Shown here piece by piece: positions 1 through 9,142 of a DNA stretch of 34,508 bases. Made by a program: the position numbers and the translations under genes. The notes beneath the pieces were generated by a model. The model saw nothing but the letters and a program-made list of their open reading frames with translations, was not told the DNA's origin and made no database searches. The stretch comes from Microgenomates group bacterium GW2011_GWF2_47_9 (GTDB lineage: Bacteria; Patescibacteriota; Microgenomatia; UBA1400; UBA12108): the NCBI GenBank assembly GCA_001003385.1, contig LCPA01000004.1:1-34508 (forward strand), in the 5' to 3' direction. Numbering within the stretch: position 1 is the first letter of the stretch; each line of letters starts with the position of its first letter.

Positions 1-1
1 A

Positions 2-337
2 CAAATCCAAACCATCGTCAGAAACGCCAAGAGTGTTTCAAGCTGTGACTCAACCAACGATTCGCTGAGCTTCATTGGACCCGACGGCTACACTACCACC
101 ATCTCCCTCGACACCGATGTTGCTCGGATTGCCTCTGTTTCTGCCGCTTATGCAGGCTACCTAACGCCAGCTGACCTAGAAATACCTTCATTCAACATTA
201 CCTGTAGCCCCAACGACTCAGCCCCAGAGTTGGTCTATCTTGATTTTAGTATCAAGAAAGCCAATAACGACGGCGCTCGTTCCTCTGAAGATCCCGTTCT
301 TTCCTTCAAATCCGCCATCCAGTTTCGAAATAACTAG
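2..337 (+). CDS. C-terminal part of a pseudopilin-like protein (partial)
   Basis: An open frame runs in from the left edge and ends at TAG 335-337, giving 111 residues of a C-terminus. The ORF track misses it because no start codon lies in the window. The visible part has two cysteines (SSCDS, ITCSP), a stretch resembling the extracellular globular part of GspH/type IV pseudopilins, and the ending KSAIQFRNN. The N-terminal helix that would prove a pilin is outside the window, so the family call is inference from the texture and from the neighbouring pilus genes. Its stop overlaps the stop of the convergent prepilin peptidase gene. Confidence 0.5.
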   Translation, partial: QIQTIVRNAKSVSSCDSTNDSLSFIGPDGYTTTISLDTDVARIASVSAAYAGYLTPADLEIPSFNITCSPNDSAPELVYLDFSIKKANNDGARSSEDPVLSFKSAIQFRNN

Positions 338-1122
338 CCCCAATAATGGAGAATTTTTTCTCCCCAAAGTAGTGTCAGCAATAGCCCAAGTACCATAAAA
401 GGCGCGAAGGGCAGGGTCTGACCAAATTTTTTCTTTCCCGTCATCAAGGCCAAAACGCCGACAACCGCGCCGAGGACAAACCCTCCCCAGATCCCCAAAA
501 GCGTTTTTGGCCACCCCAAGATCAACCCGATAAGAAGTGCCAACACCTCATCCCCTTCACCCATCCCTTTACCCAAAGTCATTTTTCTTAAAGAATAGAA
601 AAATAGGTACGCTCCCACAGCGGTCGCGACAGATTCTCCAAGGTCAGCCCAATGATAAGCTCCCCCCGTTATCAAGATCAACCGGTAAATCAATGTAGTT
701 GCTACCCCAAAATAGACATATCGTGTTGGAATCAAACCATAAAACGCATCGCTAGCCGCAATCATAATGAGAACCACCCCCACCAAGAGCCAATACAAAG
801 GCTGTAGGGTCGCCAAGGGGTGGGATGCCAACCGGAAAAAGAAAGCCCCAACCGCGATCCACCACACAAATAGCGCCCCCACCAACAACTCTACAATCGG
901 GTATTGGATACTAAGGGGCTTGTGACAGCACCTCGATCTTCCTCGATATAGCAAATACGAGAAAATAGGGACCATATCGTACCAACTTAGCTGTTTATGG
1001 CAATGATCACATCTGGACCTACCGGAGACCCAGCTTTTGGACTCTACTGTCCGCATCACAACCACATTCAAAAAACTCCCAACCGAGGCTCCCAAACAGA
1101 ACATGAGTATGTAAACTAACAT
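334..1122 (-). CDS. pilD: Type IV prepilin peptidase (PilD/GspO-like)
   Basis: Integral membrane aspartyl protease that cleaves the leader of prepilins and usually N-methylates the new N-terminus. About 262 residues with the family order: N-terminal GASVGSFLNVV helix, a cytoplasmic Cys-containing loop, then several membrane helices. The first catalytic Asp is in AASDAFYGLIP and the second in the GxGD motif of KGMGEGDEV. The Cys loop is only half conserved: CDHC is intact but the second pair, normally CxxC, reads SRCCH. The track start is GTG at 1128; I prefer ATG at 1122 because a -10-like TAGAAT ends 6 nt before it. It is last in the pilus block and would process the adjacent prepilin. Confidence 0.9.
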   Translation of the reverse strand: MLVYILMFCLGASVGSFLNVVVMRTVESKSWVSGRSRCDHCHKQLSWYDMVPIFSYLLYRGRSRCCHKPLSIQYPIVELLVGALFVWWIAVGAFFFRLASHPLATLQPLYWLLVGVVLIMIAASDAFYGLIPTRYVYFGVATTLIYRLILITGGAYHWADLGESVATAVGAYLFFYSLRKMTLGKGMGEGDEVLALLIGLILGWPKTLLGIWGGFVLGAVVGVLALMTGKKKFGQTLPFAPFMVLGLLLTLLWGEKILHYWG

Positions 1123-1128
1123 ACTCAC

Positions 1129-1134
1129 ATTCTA
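1129..1134 (-). promoter_or_regulatory. -10-like element before prepilin peptidase
   Basis: TAGAAT (5 of 6 consensus bases) on the minus strand, 6 nt before ATG 1122. No convincing -35 is visible. It supports the inner ATG as start and a separate leaderless transcript in addition to read-through from the pilin gene. Confidence 0.4.
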
Positions 1135-1160
1135 ATTCAATTACTCAGTTTAGGCTAATT

Positions 1161-1817
1161 TTAGGGTAGACAAATCATCTCGCCGGTGCCACCCGTAAAT
1201 ACGGTCGGGTACGTAGCCTGCGATGCCGCTTGTGGGCAAGGGCATGCGTCTTCTGTTGTACAAAATGCCGTCACTCCTGTCGCCGCAAAGTCCGCTCCCC
1301 AGGTCCCGGTTGCACATCTGTCAAACGCTTCCTTCTGGAAAGAACTCGACTCGGGCACAAAGCATGCCGTCACCGCGGGACCGGCCGACTCATCGTTATA
1401 ATAAAGGAAGATCTCTCTTGCCGAACTACCAGTTACTCTGTCAATAAAACTCGACTTCACTTCACTTGTTGTCGTTAGTTCTGCCAATCTGGTCGCCAAA
1501 GAGACCGTCTGATAATCACCTGTCCCGGCTGGCAAATTACCTGACTGGATCGACAAAAAGGGTACATCTGCTGTTGCCGCTACTACTTCATCATCCTCAC
1601 CAGACTGCCATGGGAAATACCCAAGTGACGCATTATAGCGCTCGAGTCCCGATACAAGCTGAGAAGAATCAGATCTTGTCCTCGTGTCTCTTCCTTTTCT
1701 AATTTGCTCCAACGGATTCAAAGTCGCAAGTAGTGCAACCGCCAAAATTCCGATTACCGCAATGACCACCAACAGCTCGATCATCGTAAAACCTTTTCGT
1801 AGATTAAATTTGAGCAT
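1161..1817 (-). CDS. Type IV prepilin / major pseudopilin (GspG/PilE-like)
   Basis: Pilus subunit of 218 residues. It has a short basic leader MLKFNLRKG, the peptidase cleavage site KG|FTMIELLVV with the essential Glu5, and a hydrophobic assembly helix to about residue 35. The remainder is a globular extracellular domain. The C-terminal 70 residues hold six cysteines (ACF, RCA, FCT, ACPCP, ICL), many for a pilin, suggesting disulphide stabilisation. The start is supported by GGGAGG 5 nt upstream. It lies between pilC and pilD on the same strand, 69 nt after pilC. Which pilin class it belongs to, and whether it is the major subunit, cannot be told from the window. Confidence 0.88.
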   Translation of the reverse strand: MLKFNLRKGFTMIELLVVIAVIGILAVALLATLNPLEQIRKGRDTRTRSDSSQLVSGLERYNASLGYFPWQSGEDDEVVAATADVPFLSIQSGNLPAGTGDYQTVSLATRLAELTTTSEVKSSFIDRVTGSSAREIFLYYNDESAGPAVTACFVPESSSFQKEAFDRCATGTWGADFAATGVTAFCTTEDACPCPQAASQATYPTVFTGGTGEMICLP

Positions 1818-1886
1818 AACACCTCCCTTTTGCTATACATCCATATCATCATTCTGTCGACACTTTGTCAATACGCAAGACCCAGT

Positions 1887-3086
1887 TTAGAAAGTACTAG
1901 TCAAGTTATAAATCGGCACTACAATCGCGACAATCATAAATCCGACCCCAAGCCCTAGCACAATCATAATAACCGGCTCCATCGCAGTCGAGAGGTTTTT
2001 GATCGCATGCTCACTCTCAATCTCAAAATATCCGGCGACCCTGTTTAACACGTCATCCAGTTTCCCGGTCTGCTCCCCGACCGATACCATCTGGGAAACC
2101 AATAATGGGAAAGCCTCGTGTTTTGCGAGCGAGGCGGCTAATGAATTCCCTTTTTCAACGTCCTTCCCGACAACGCTTAGCGCCCGGCTCAACACTTCGT
2201 TATCAACAACATGCTTTACGATCGACAATCCTTCAACCAGCGCAACCCCCGCGCCAGCCAAAAGTGCCAAGGTCCTCGTAAACTCGGCCATGAGCGTCAT
2301 CAGTTTGATCTTGCCAAAAATTGGCAGTCTAAACATCAATTTGTCATAGATTAAAGCCCCAGCCGGAGTTTTCTTCCACATCTTAATGAGGTAGGCAATT
2401 ACAAAGACTGCCGGGACTCCCAAATACCATGTATTAGCGAGAAAATCCGAAAAACTCATGAGTAGCTTGGTAATGACAGGGAGATCCGCATTAAAGTCCT
2501 CATACATTGCCGTCAGTTTCGGCAAAACAAAAATCATCATCACAAGTCCAACTACTAACATTCCCACGAGTACAATGACTGGATAGATTAGTGCTCCCTT
2601 CGTTTTCGCCCGAAATTCTCGTTGTTTCTCCAGGTTATCCGCCAAACGCACCAAAATGGTGTCAAGTACGCCCGCCGCCTCACCCGCCCGCACCAGAGAT
2701 ACATATACTTTCGAGAATACCTCTTCGTGCACAGCCAGTGCATCAGCAAAAGTCGACCCTCCCTCAATCGCCTTCAAAACCTCGCTCAACTTTTTTTGCA
2801 AGGCCGGTTGGCTCTGAATCTGCAGAATTGACATTGCATCCGTCAATGGCAAGCCCGCCGAAATCATGGTCGAGAGCTGGCGGGTAAAATTAACAACATC
2901 ATCAAACTTAATTTTCTCGCCAAAACTTAGTATCCCGCGCCCTGTCTGGTTTAACTCATGCAGTTCGATGATAAAAAGTTTTTGATTGCGAAGAACCTCG
3001 ACTGCCGCTTGCTGATTTTGTGCCTCAACAACCCCCTTGCGGTCCACCCCGTCGTGCGTCTTGGCTTTAAAACGAAAACGCATCAT
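1887..3086 (-). CDS. pilC: Type IV pilus inner-membrane platform protein PilC
   Basis: Polytopic inner-membrane platform (GspF family) that couples the PilB/PilT motors to pilin insertion and removal. At 399 residues it has the normal length. Two T2SSF repeats are visible, roughly residues 68-190 and 270-390. Each begins with the family pattern: FTRQLSTMISAGLPL in the first, FTRTLALLAGAGVAL in the second. Membrane helices follow near 167-190, 215-233 and 368-393. The start is 2 nt after the pilT stop, with a purine-rich GGGAGAGA inside the pilT end acting as the ribosome site, so translation with pilT is probably coupled. Confidence 0.95.
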   Translation of the reverse strand: MMRFRFKAKTHDGVDRKGVVEAQNQQAAVEVLRNQKLFIIELHELNQTGRGILSFGEKIKFDDVVNFTRQLSTMISAGLPLTDAMSILQIQSQPALQKKLSEVLKAIEGGSTFADALAVHEEVFSKVYVSLVRAGEAAGVLDTILVRLADNLEKQREFRAKTKGALIYPVIVLVGMLVVGLVMMIFVLPKLTAMYEDFNADLPVITKLLMSFSDFLANTWYLGVPAVFVIAYLIKMWKKTPAGALIYDKLMFRLPIFGKIKLMTLMAEFTRTLALLAGAGVALVEGLSIVKHVVDNEVLSRALSVVGKDVEKGNSLAASLAKHEAFPLLVSQMVSVGEQTGKLDDVLNRVAGYFEIESEHAIKNLSTAMEPVIMIVLGLGVGFMIVAIVVPIYNLTSTF

Positions 3087-3088
3087 TA

Positions 3089-4150
3089 CTATCTCTCCCT
3101 CGCCAATAACCTATTTAATTCCTCGAGGTTCATCGCGTACTCACGCGCTGTTTCCATTGTCACCCGTTTCATCCGGAAAGCCTCCGCTAGAGCCATTTCC
3201 AAAGTCCTCATCCCGACATCCCCCGAAGTCTGCATCACATTGGTCAACATATGTGTTTTCCCATCTCTTACCGTCGAGCGAACTGCCGGCGTCGCAAGTA
3301 GGATCTCGACTATCGCAGTTCTTGCATTGTCAACCGATGGGACCAACCTCTGGGCCAACACAGCCTCAAGCACACTTGAAAGTTGAGATCTGACTTGCGC
3401 TTGCTGATCTTCTGGGAAAACGTCCACGATCCGGTCGATTGTCTGGGGAGCATTATTGGTATGCAAGGTGGCAAAGACCAAATGTCCCGTCTCGGCAATG
3501 GTAAGGGCCGCCTCGATGGTCTCATAGTCCCGCATCTCTCCAATCAAGACCACGTTCGGATCTTCCCGCAGGACGCTCTTTAAAGCCACATCCCAGGAAT
3601 GCGTATCGGAGTGCAACTCTCGCTGGGAAATAAGGCTCTTTATTGGTGTATGGACAAACTCAACTGGGTCCTCGATCGTGACAATGTGTTCCGAGCGTTC
3701 TCGATTTATTTTGTCTATCATCGCGGCCAAGGTCGTTGACTTTCCGTGGCCGGTCGGCCCCGTTACAAGTACCAAGCCCTGTTTCAAACTGGTCAGGTCG
3801 CCAATTATCTTCGGCAGTCCCAAGTCCTCGATACTTTTGATGTTGGGAGGAACAAAACGCAATGCCGCCGCCACATTCCCTTTTTCATGATAGGCATTTA
3901 CCCTAAACCGCTCGCCAGACGTAAGAGAATAAGAAAAGTCTAGTTCTCGATCAACATTCAAAAGTTCTCTCTGCTGTTCCTCCAAGAGGGGATTCAGCAT
4001 GGTTTTGAGTGCCTCCGGCGTCAAAATTGCGCTCTCCGGGACCGGGACCAGCTTCCCATGGAACCGAAGATATGGCTGAGAACCCACCATCAGGTGGACA
4101 TCCGAAGCCTGATACTGCACACACATTTTGAGTATTTTTTCTAAATCCAT
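3089..4150 (-). CDS. pilT: Pilus retraction ATPase PilT
   Basis: Hexameric secretion-type ATPase that powers pilus depolymerisation, used for twitching and DNA uptake. 353 residues, standard length. The N-terminal PAS-like part starts with the typical ASDVHLMVGSQPYLR. The Walker A motif is GPTGHGKST, and the Asp and His boxes follow, with Walker B in VVLIGEMRD. The characteristic PilT stretch GHLVFATLHTN and the AIVEILLATPAVR element near the C-terminus separate it from PilB. A run AAAGGGGGA lies upstream of ATG as ribosome site. It sits between pilB (39 nt upstream) and pilC (2 nt downstream). Confidence 0.96.
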   Translation of the reverse strand: MDLEKILKMCVQYQASDVHLMVGSQPYLRFHGKLVPVPESAILTPEALKTMLNPLLEEQQRELLNVDRELDFSYSLTSGERFRVNAYHEKGNVAAALRFVPPNIKSIEDLGLPKIIGDLTSLKQGLVLVTGPTGHGKSTTLAAMIDKINRERSEHIVTIEDPVEFVHTPIKSLISQRELHSDTHSWDVALKSVLREDPNVVLIGEMRDYETIEAALTIAETGHLVFATLHTNNAPQTIDRIVDVFPEDQQAQVRSQLSSVLEAVLAQRLVPSVDNARTAIVEILLATPAVRSTVRDGKTHMLTNVMQTSGDVGMRTLEMALAEAFRMKRVTMETAREYAMNLEELNRLLARER

Positions 4151-4189
4151 TTTTTTGTCCCCCTTTTACTTTACACTTTTTTTACTTTT

Positions 4190-5905
4190 TCAAGTATGCG
4201 CGACCCGCATCACTTCCTCGATCGAAGTAATGCCTTCCAAAGCCTTAAGATATCCATCCTGTGTCATTAAAACCATCCCGTCTAGAACAGCCGCTTTCTC
4301 GATCTCACTTGCCGGCGACCGCTCCAAGATGAGCTTCGCCACCCGCTCGCTGACCCGTAGTACCTCAAAAATCCCAATCCTTCCCTTATAACCAGAGTCG
4401 CCACACTTCTCACACTTCTTCCCTCGATAAAGCGTAATCGGCTTTCCCCCACTTGTTGAAACAAATGAATCAAACAATGGCCCTAACACACTCTTCAACT
4501 CCTCAACTAGTGGGGCAGGGGGGGTATAGGATTCCTTGCAGTCCTCACAAATCTTGCGCACCACCCTTTGCGCGACTACACACGTGATCGAGCTAGCAAG
4601 AAGAAACGGCTCGGCCTGCATATCCAAAAGCCTTGGCAATGCCCCAGAGGAAGAATTCGTATGCAAAGTCGAGAAGACCAAGTGTCCCGTCAAACTAGCC
4701 TGGATTGCCAAATCTGCAGTCTCGTTGTCGCGAATTTCACCGACCATGATAATGTTGGGGTCCTGTCGCAAAAACGACCGGAGTCCACTTGCAAACGTCA
4801 AACCAGCCTTAGTATTGATCTGCACTTGGTTGACCCCATCCATCTGGTACTCGACAGGATCCTCCAAGGTTACGATGTTTACTTTGGGTGTGTTTAAGAT
4901 ATGCACAAGCGAATAAAGGGTAGTTGTTTTGCCAGAACCAGTCGGACCGGTAATCAATATAATCCCGTGTGGGACCCTGACTGATTCCTCCAAGTTCTTT
5001 AGAGCCGCCGCCCGTAACCCCAAATCCGATAGGGTAGGGACATTCCGGCTTTTTCTCAAAAGCCGCATCACAATCTTCTCTCCATCAACGGTCGGCAAAC
5101 TCGACACACGCAAGTCAACCTCCTGCTCATCTGCCAAAAAAGTAAACCTGCCATCTTGAGGTAATCTCCGCTCATCTATTTTGAGACCCGACAAAATCTT
5201 CACCCGCGACACGACCGCCTCATGAACTCGCTTGGGTAAGACAAGTTTTTCCTGCAAGATTCCGTCAATTCTGTACCTGACCCTGGTGTGATCCTCCAAA
5301 GGCTCGATATGGACATCGCTCGCCCTCGCATTCATGGCAAACTCAAGCACCGTCGCCACAATTTTGGCAATCGGCGCCTCCTTAATCACTTCCCCGATCT
5401 TAGTCACGTCAACAATTCGTTTACGCAGACCATCATCCTGGTTTTCCTTCAGTACCTGGCTTACCTCAGCCGACAAGCTTTGGGCATAGCGATGCGGAAT
5501 CTCCTCGACAAGCTCGCTTTCCATGGTCATGAATGGCTTAACCTTGCTCCCACTCTTTGCCTCCAAGAACGCGATGGTTTGCAAATCCAAAGGATTTGCC
5601 ATCGCAACCGACAACAAGTGTGTTTTCACATCATAAGCAAAGGGCAAAACTTTGTAGCGGATCGCGACCGACTCTGGGATCTTCGATAATGCCTCTGGAC
5701 TCGATGCCAAACCAGCCAAGGTCATGTAGGGGACATTAAACACCTTCGCTCTTGCCTTCACGATCTCCGCTTCATCGATCAGTCCAGATGAGAGCAATAA
5801 ATCGTCAACCGGAGTTCCGCTCTTTAAGCTTTCCTGTTTCAGGCGTTGGTAATTTTCCTCACTAAGCAAACCGTCCTTATGAAGAACGAGGGCAAGATCT
5901 TGCAT
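4190..5905 (-). CDS. pilB: Pilus extension ATPase PilB
   Basis: Assembly motor (GspE/PilB family) about 571 residues long from the start chosen here. An N-terminal MshEN-type domain (to about residue 150) precedes the ATPase core. The core has ASDVHIEPLEDHTRVRYRIDG, Walker A GPTGSGKTTT, Walker B IIMVGEIRD and GHLVFSTLHTN. The tetracysteine zinc site is complete: CEDC before and CEKC after a 40-residue spacer. The track start at 5941 is rejected: TTGCAA there is the -35 of a promoter (17-nt spacer, AATACT), leaving 7 nt before ATG 5905. It is first in the pilus run and nearly back-to-back with the divergent holB-like gene. Confidence 0.95.
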   Translation of the reverse strand: MQDLALVLHKDGLLSEENYQRLKQESLKSGTPVDDLLLSSGLIDEAEIVKARAKVFNVPYMTLAGLASSPEALSKIPESVAIRYKVLPFAYDVKTHLLSVAMANPLDLQTIAFLEAKSGSKVKPFMTMESELVEEIPHRYAQSLSAEVSQVLKENQDDGLRKRIVDVTKIGEVIKEAPIAKIVATVLEFAMNARASDVHIEPLEDHTRVRYRIDGILQEKLVLPKRVHEAVVSRVKILSGLKIDERRLPQDGRFTFLADEQEVDLRVSSLPTVDGEKIVMRLLRKSRNVPTLSDLGLRAAALKNLEESVRVPHGIILITGPTGSGKTTTLYSLVHILNTPKVNIVTLEDPVEYQMDGVNQVQINTKAGLTFASGLRSFLRQDPNIIMVGEIRDNETADLAIQASLTGHLVFSTLHTNSSSGALPRLLDMQAEPFLLASSITCVVAQRVVRKICEDCKESYTPPAPLVEELKSVLGPLFDSFVSTSGGKPITLYRGKKCEKCGDSGYKGRIGIFEVLRVSERVAKLILERSPASEIEKAAVLDGMVLMTQDGYLKALEGITSIEEVMRVAHT

Positions 5906-5912
5906 ACCTCTA

Positions 5913-5941
5913 AGTATTGCAAGTTTAGCGATTTTTTGCAA
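5913..5941 (-). promoter_or_regulatory. Promoter of the pilus operon, likely leaderless
   Basis: On the minus strand, TTGCAA (5941-5936), a 17-nt spacer and AATACT (5918-5913) match 4 of 6 bases at each box. The -10 ends 7 nt before the pilB ATG, so transcription would begin at or next to the start codon. Confidence 0.5.
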
Positions 5942-5960
5942 TGAACGAACTCAAGAAATC

Positions 5961-5969
5961 TGCTAAACT
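5961..5969 (+). promoter_or_regulatory. Extended -10 before the holB-like gene
   Basis: TGcTAAACT ends 6 nt before the ATG at 5976, which would place the transcription start at or within a base of the start codon. No ribosome site is present. Confidence 0.45.
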
Positions 5970-5975
5970 CGCCCT

Positions 5976-6623
5976 ATGGACAAGTTTATTTATCACGGTG
6001 GCACGGATAAGAGCAGGAAAGAACAAATTGAAAAAGACTTTCCCCTCGACCAAATGACACTTTACAAGCTAAGTCCCATAAGAGCCTCAATCGGGGTCAA
6101 AGAAGTAAGAGAGTTAATTAGCTCGATCGCAAGCACATCAATCCGACCCAAGCTTGTCTATATCGAATCTGCCGACCTCTTAACAAACGCCGCGGAGAAC
6201 GCGCTCCTAAAGACTTTGGAAGAGCCTCCCTCTGATACCAAACTAGTTCTATCCTGTGACAACCTCCTCTCGCTCTTACCAACAATCCGCTCTCGCTGTC
6301 AAAGTGTGCGGGTACAAACTCAAAAAGGTTTAGAGCTCGAAGAAAATCTCTCGATTTTCAAAGAATGTATGCAGGCAAGCCCAGGAGTCAGGATCAATCT
6401 TGCCGATTCATTTTCTCCAGATCGCGAAACCAACCTCCTCTATCTCAATCGAGTCCTCACTAGTTTAAGACCCAAACTTTCTTCAACGACAGGCTCCTCA
6501 CTCCAAATCATCCTCCAAATCGCCTCTGCCTGCACCCAAGCTTACGAAGAGTTAAAAGCCAACTGCAACGTAAGACTTGTCCTCTACAACCTTTTTCTTG
6601 CCTTACCCAAAACGAGAGGTTAG
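5976..6623 (+). CDS. holB: DNA polymerase III delta-prime-like clamp-loader subunit
   Basis: 215 residues. The diagnostic stretch is the AAA+ sensor-1 region: KLVYIESADLLTNAAENALL, then KTLEEPPSDT and LPTIRSRCQ, as in HolB/DnaX. No Walker A P-loop is present: the N-terminus opens with FIYHGGTDKSRKEQ where GxxGxGKT would be. Delta-prime subunits are naturally ATPase-dead, so it would serve as a structural clamp-loader wedge. It is much shorter than E. coli HolB (334 residues); the C-terminal collar domain is reduced. An extended -10, TGcTAAACT, ends 6 nt before ATG. gyrB starts 77 nt downstream on the same strand. Confidence 0.82.
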   Translation: MDKFIYHGGTDKSRKEQIEKDFPLDQMTLYKLSPIRASIGVKEVRELISSIASTSIRPKLVYIESADLLTNAAENALLKTLEEPPSDTKLVLSCDNLLSLLPTIRSRCQSVRVQTQKGLELEENLSIFKECMQASPGVRINLADSFSPDRETNLLYLNRVLTSLRPKLSSTTGSSLQIILQIASACTQAYEELKANCNVRLVLYNLFLALPKTRG

Positions 6624-6649
6624 TCGCTCTGGACTCCCCAGTATACCTC

Positions 6650-8647
<1,998 letters not shown>

Positions 8648-8656
8648 GGAGGTCAT

Positions 8657-9142
8657 ATGGACACCATTAAAGTCTTTATCGAAATTCCCGCTGGGGGGAA
8701 AGTAAAGTACGAAAGGGACGAAGAAACTGGCATGTTGATGTGTGATCGCATCTTGCACACCCCCATGTTCTATCCATTCAATTACGGCTTTGTTCTCGAT
8801 AGTCGTGGAGAAGATGGCGATCCTACCGACATTGTCCTCTTAGCCTCTCAAGAACTCCAAGTTGGTTGTGGAATCAAAGCTAAACTAATCGGTATGCTTG
8901 AAATGGAAGATGAAGAAGGCATAGACACCAAACTTATCGCCGTCCCCATCGAAAAAGTCGATCCAATTTTTGGCGCTTGGCAAGATTCTTCAGACATTCC
9001 CGCCCACACCAAACTAATGATCAAACACTTTTTCGATCACTACAAAGATCTAGAACCCGGCAAATTTGTCAAAACTGGCAAATTCCTTGATCGAGAAAGC
9101 GCCGAAAAAGTCCTGTTAGCTGACATGAAAAGAGGAGGATAG
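8657..9142 (+). CDS. ppa: Inorganic pyrophosphatase (family I)
   Basis: Soluble Mg-dependent hydrolase of pyrophosphate, 161 residues. Family I active-site residues are all recognisable: [11 protein letters not shown], the CDR arginine, YPFNYGFV, the metal-binding DGDPTD, and [14 protein letters not shown] strong AAGGAGG site lies 5 nt before ATG and the gene begins 9 nt after gyrB. Its last codons contain the ribosome site of gyrA (GAGGAGGA), and its TAG overlaps the gyrA GTG start by one base. A pyrophosphatase placed between gyrB and gyrA is not a classical arrangement. Confidence 0.96.
   Translation: MDTIKVFIEIPAGGKVKYERDEETGMLMCDRILHTPMFYPFNYGFVLDSRGEDGDPTDIVLLASQELQVGCGIKAKLIGMLEMEDEEGIDTKLIAVPIEKVDPIFGAWQDSSDIPAHTKLMIKHFFDHYKDLEPGKFVKTGKFLDRESAEKVLLADMKRGG

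Noticed and set aside
1838-1871. TTGACA promoter upstream of the prepilin gene
   Set aside because: TTGACA is present on the minus strand (1871-1866), but no acceptable -10 lies 16-18 nt away; the nearest candidate is 20 nt off.
1186-1890. Plus-strand ORFs opposite the prepilin and pilC genes
   Set aside because: They are shadows of minus-strand genes with clear family motifs and have no ribosome sites.
5905-5941. ORF-track start of pilB at 5941
   Set aside because: TTGCAA at this point with AATACT 17 nt on reads as the promoter, there is no ribosome site, and homology starts after the inner ATG.
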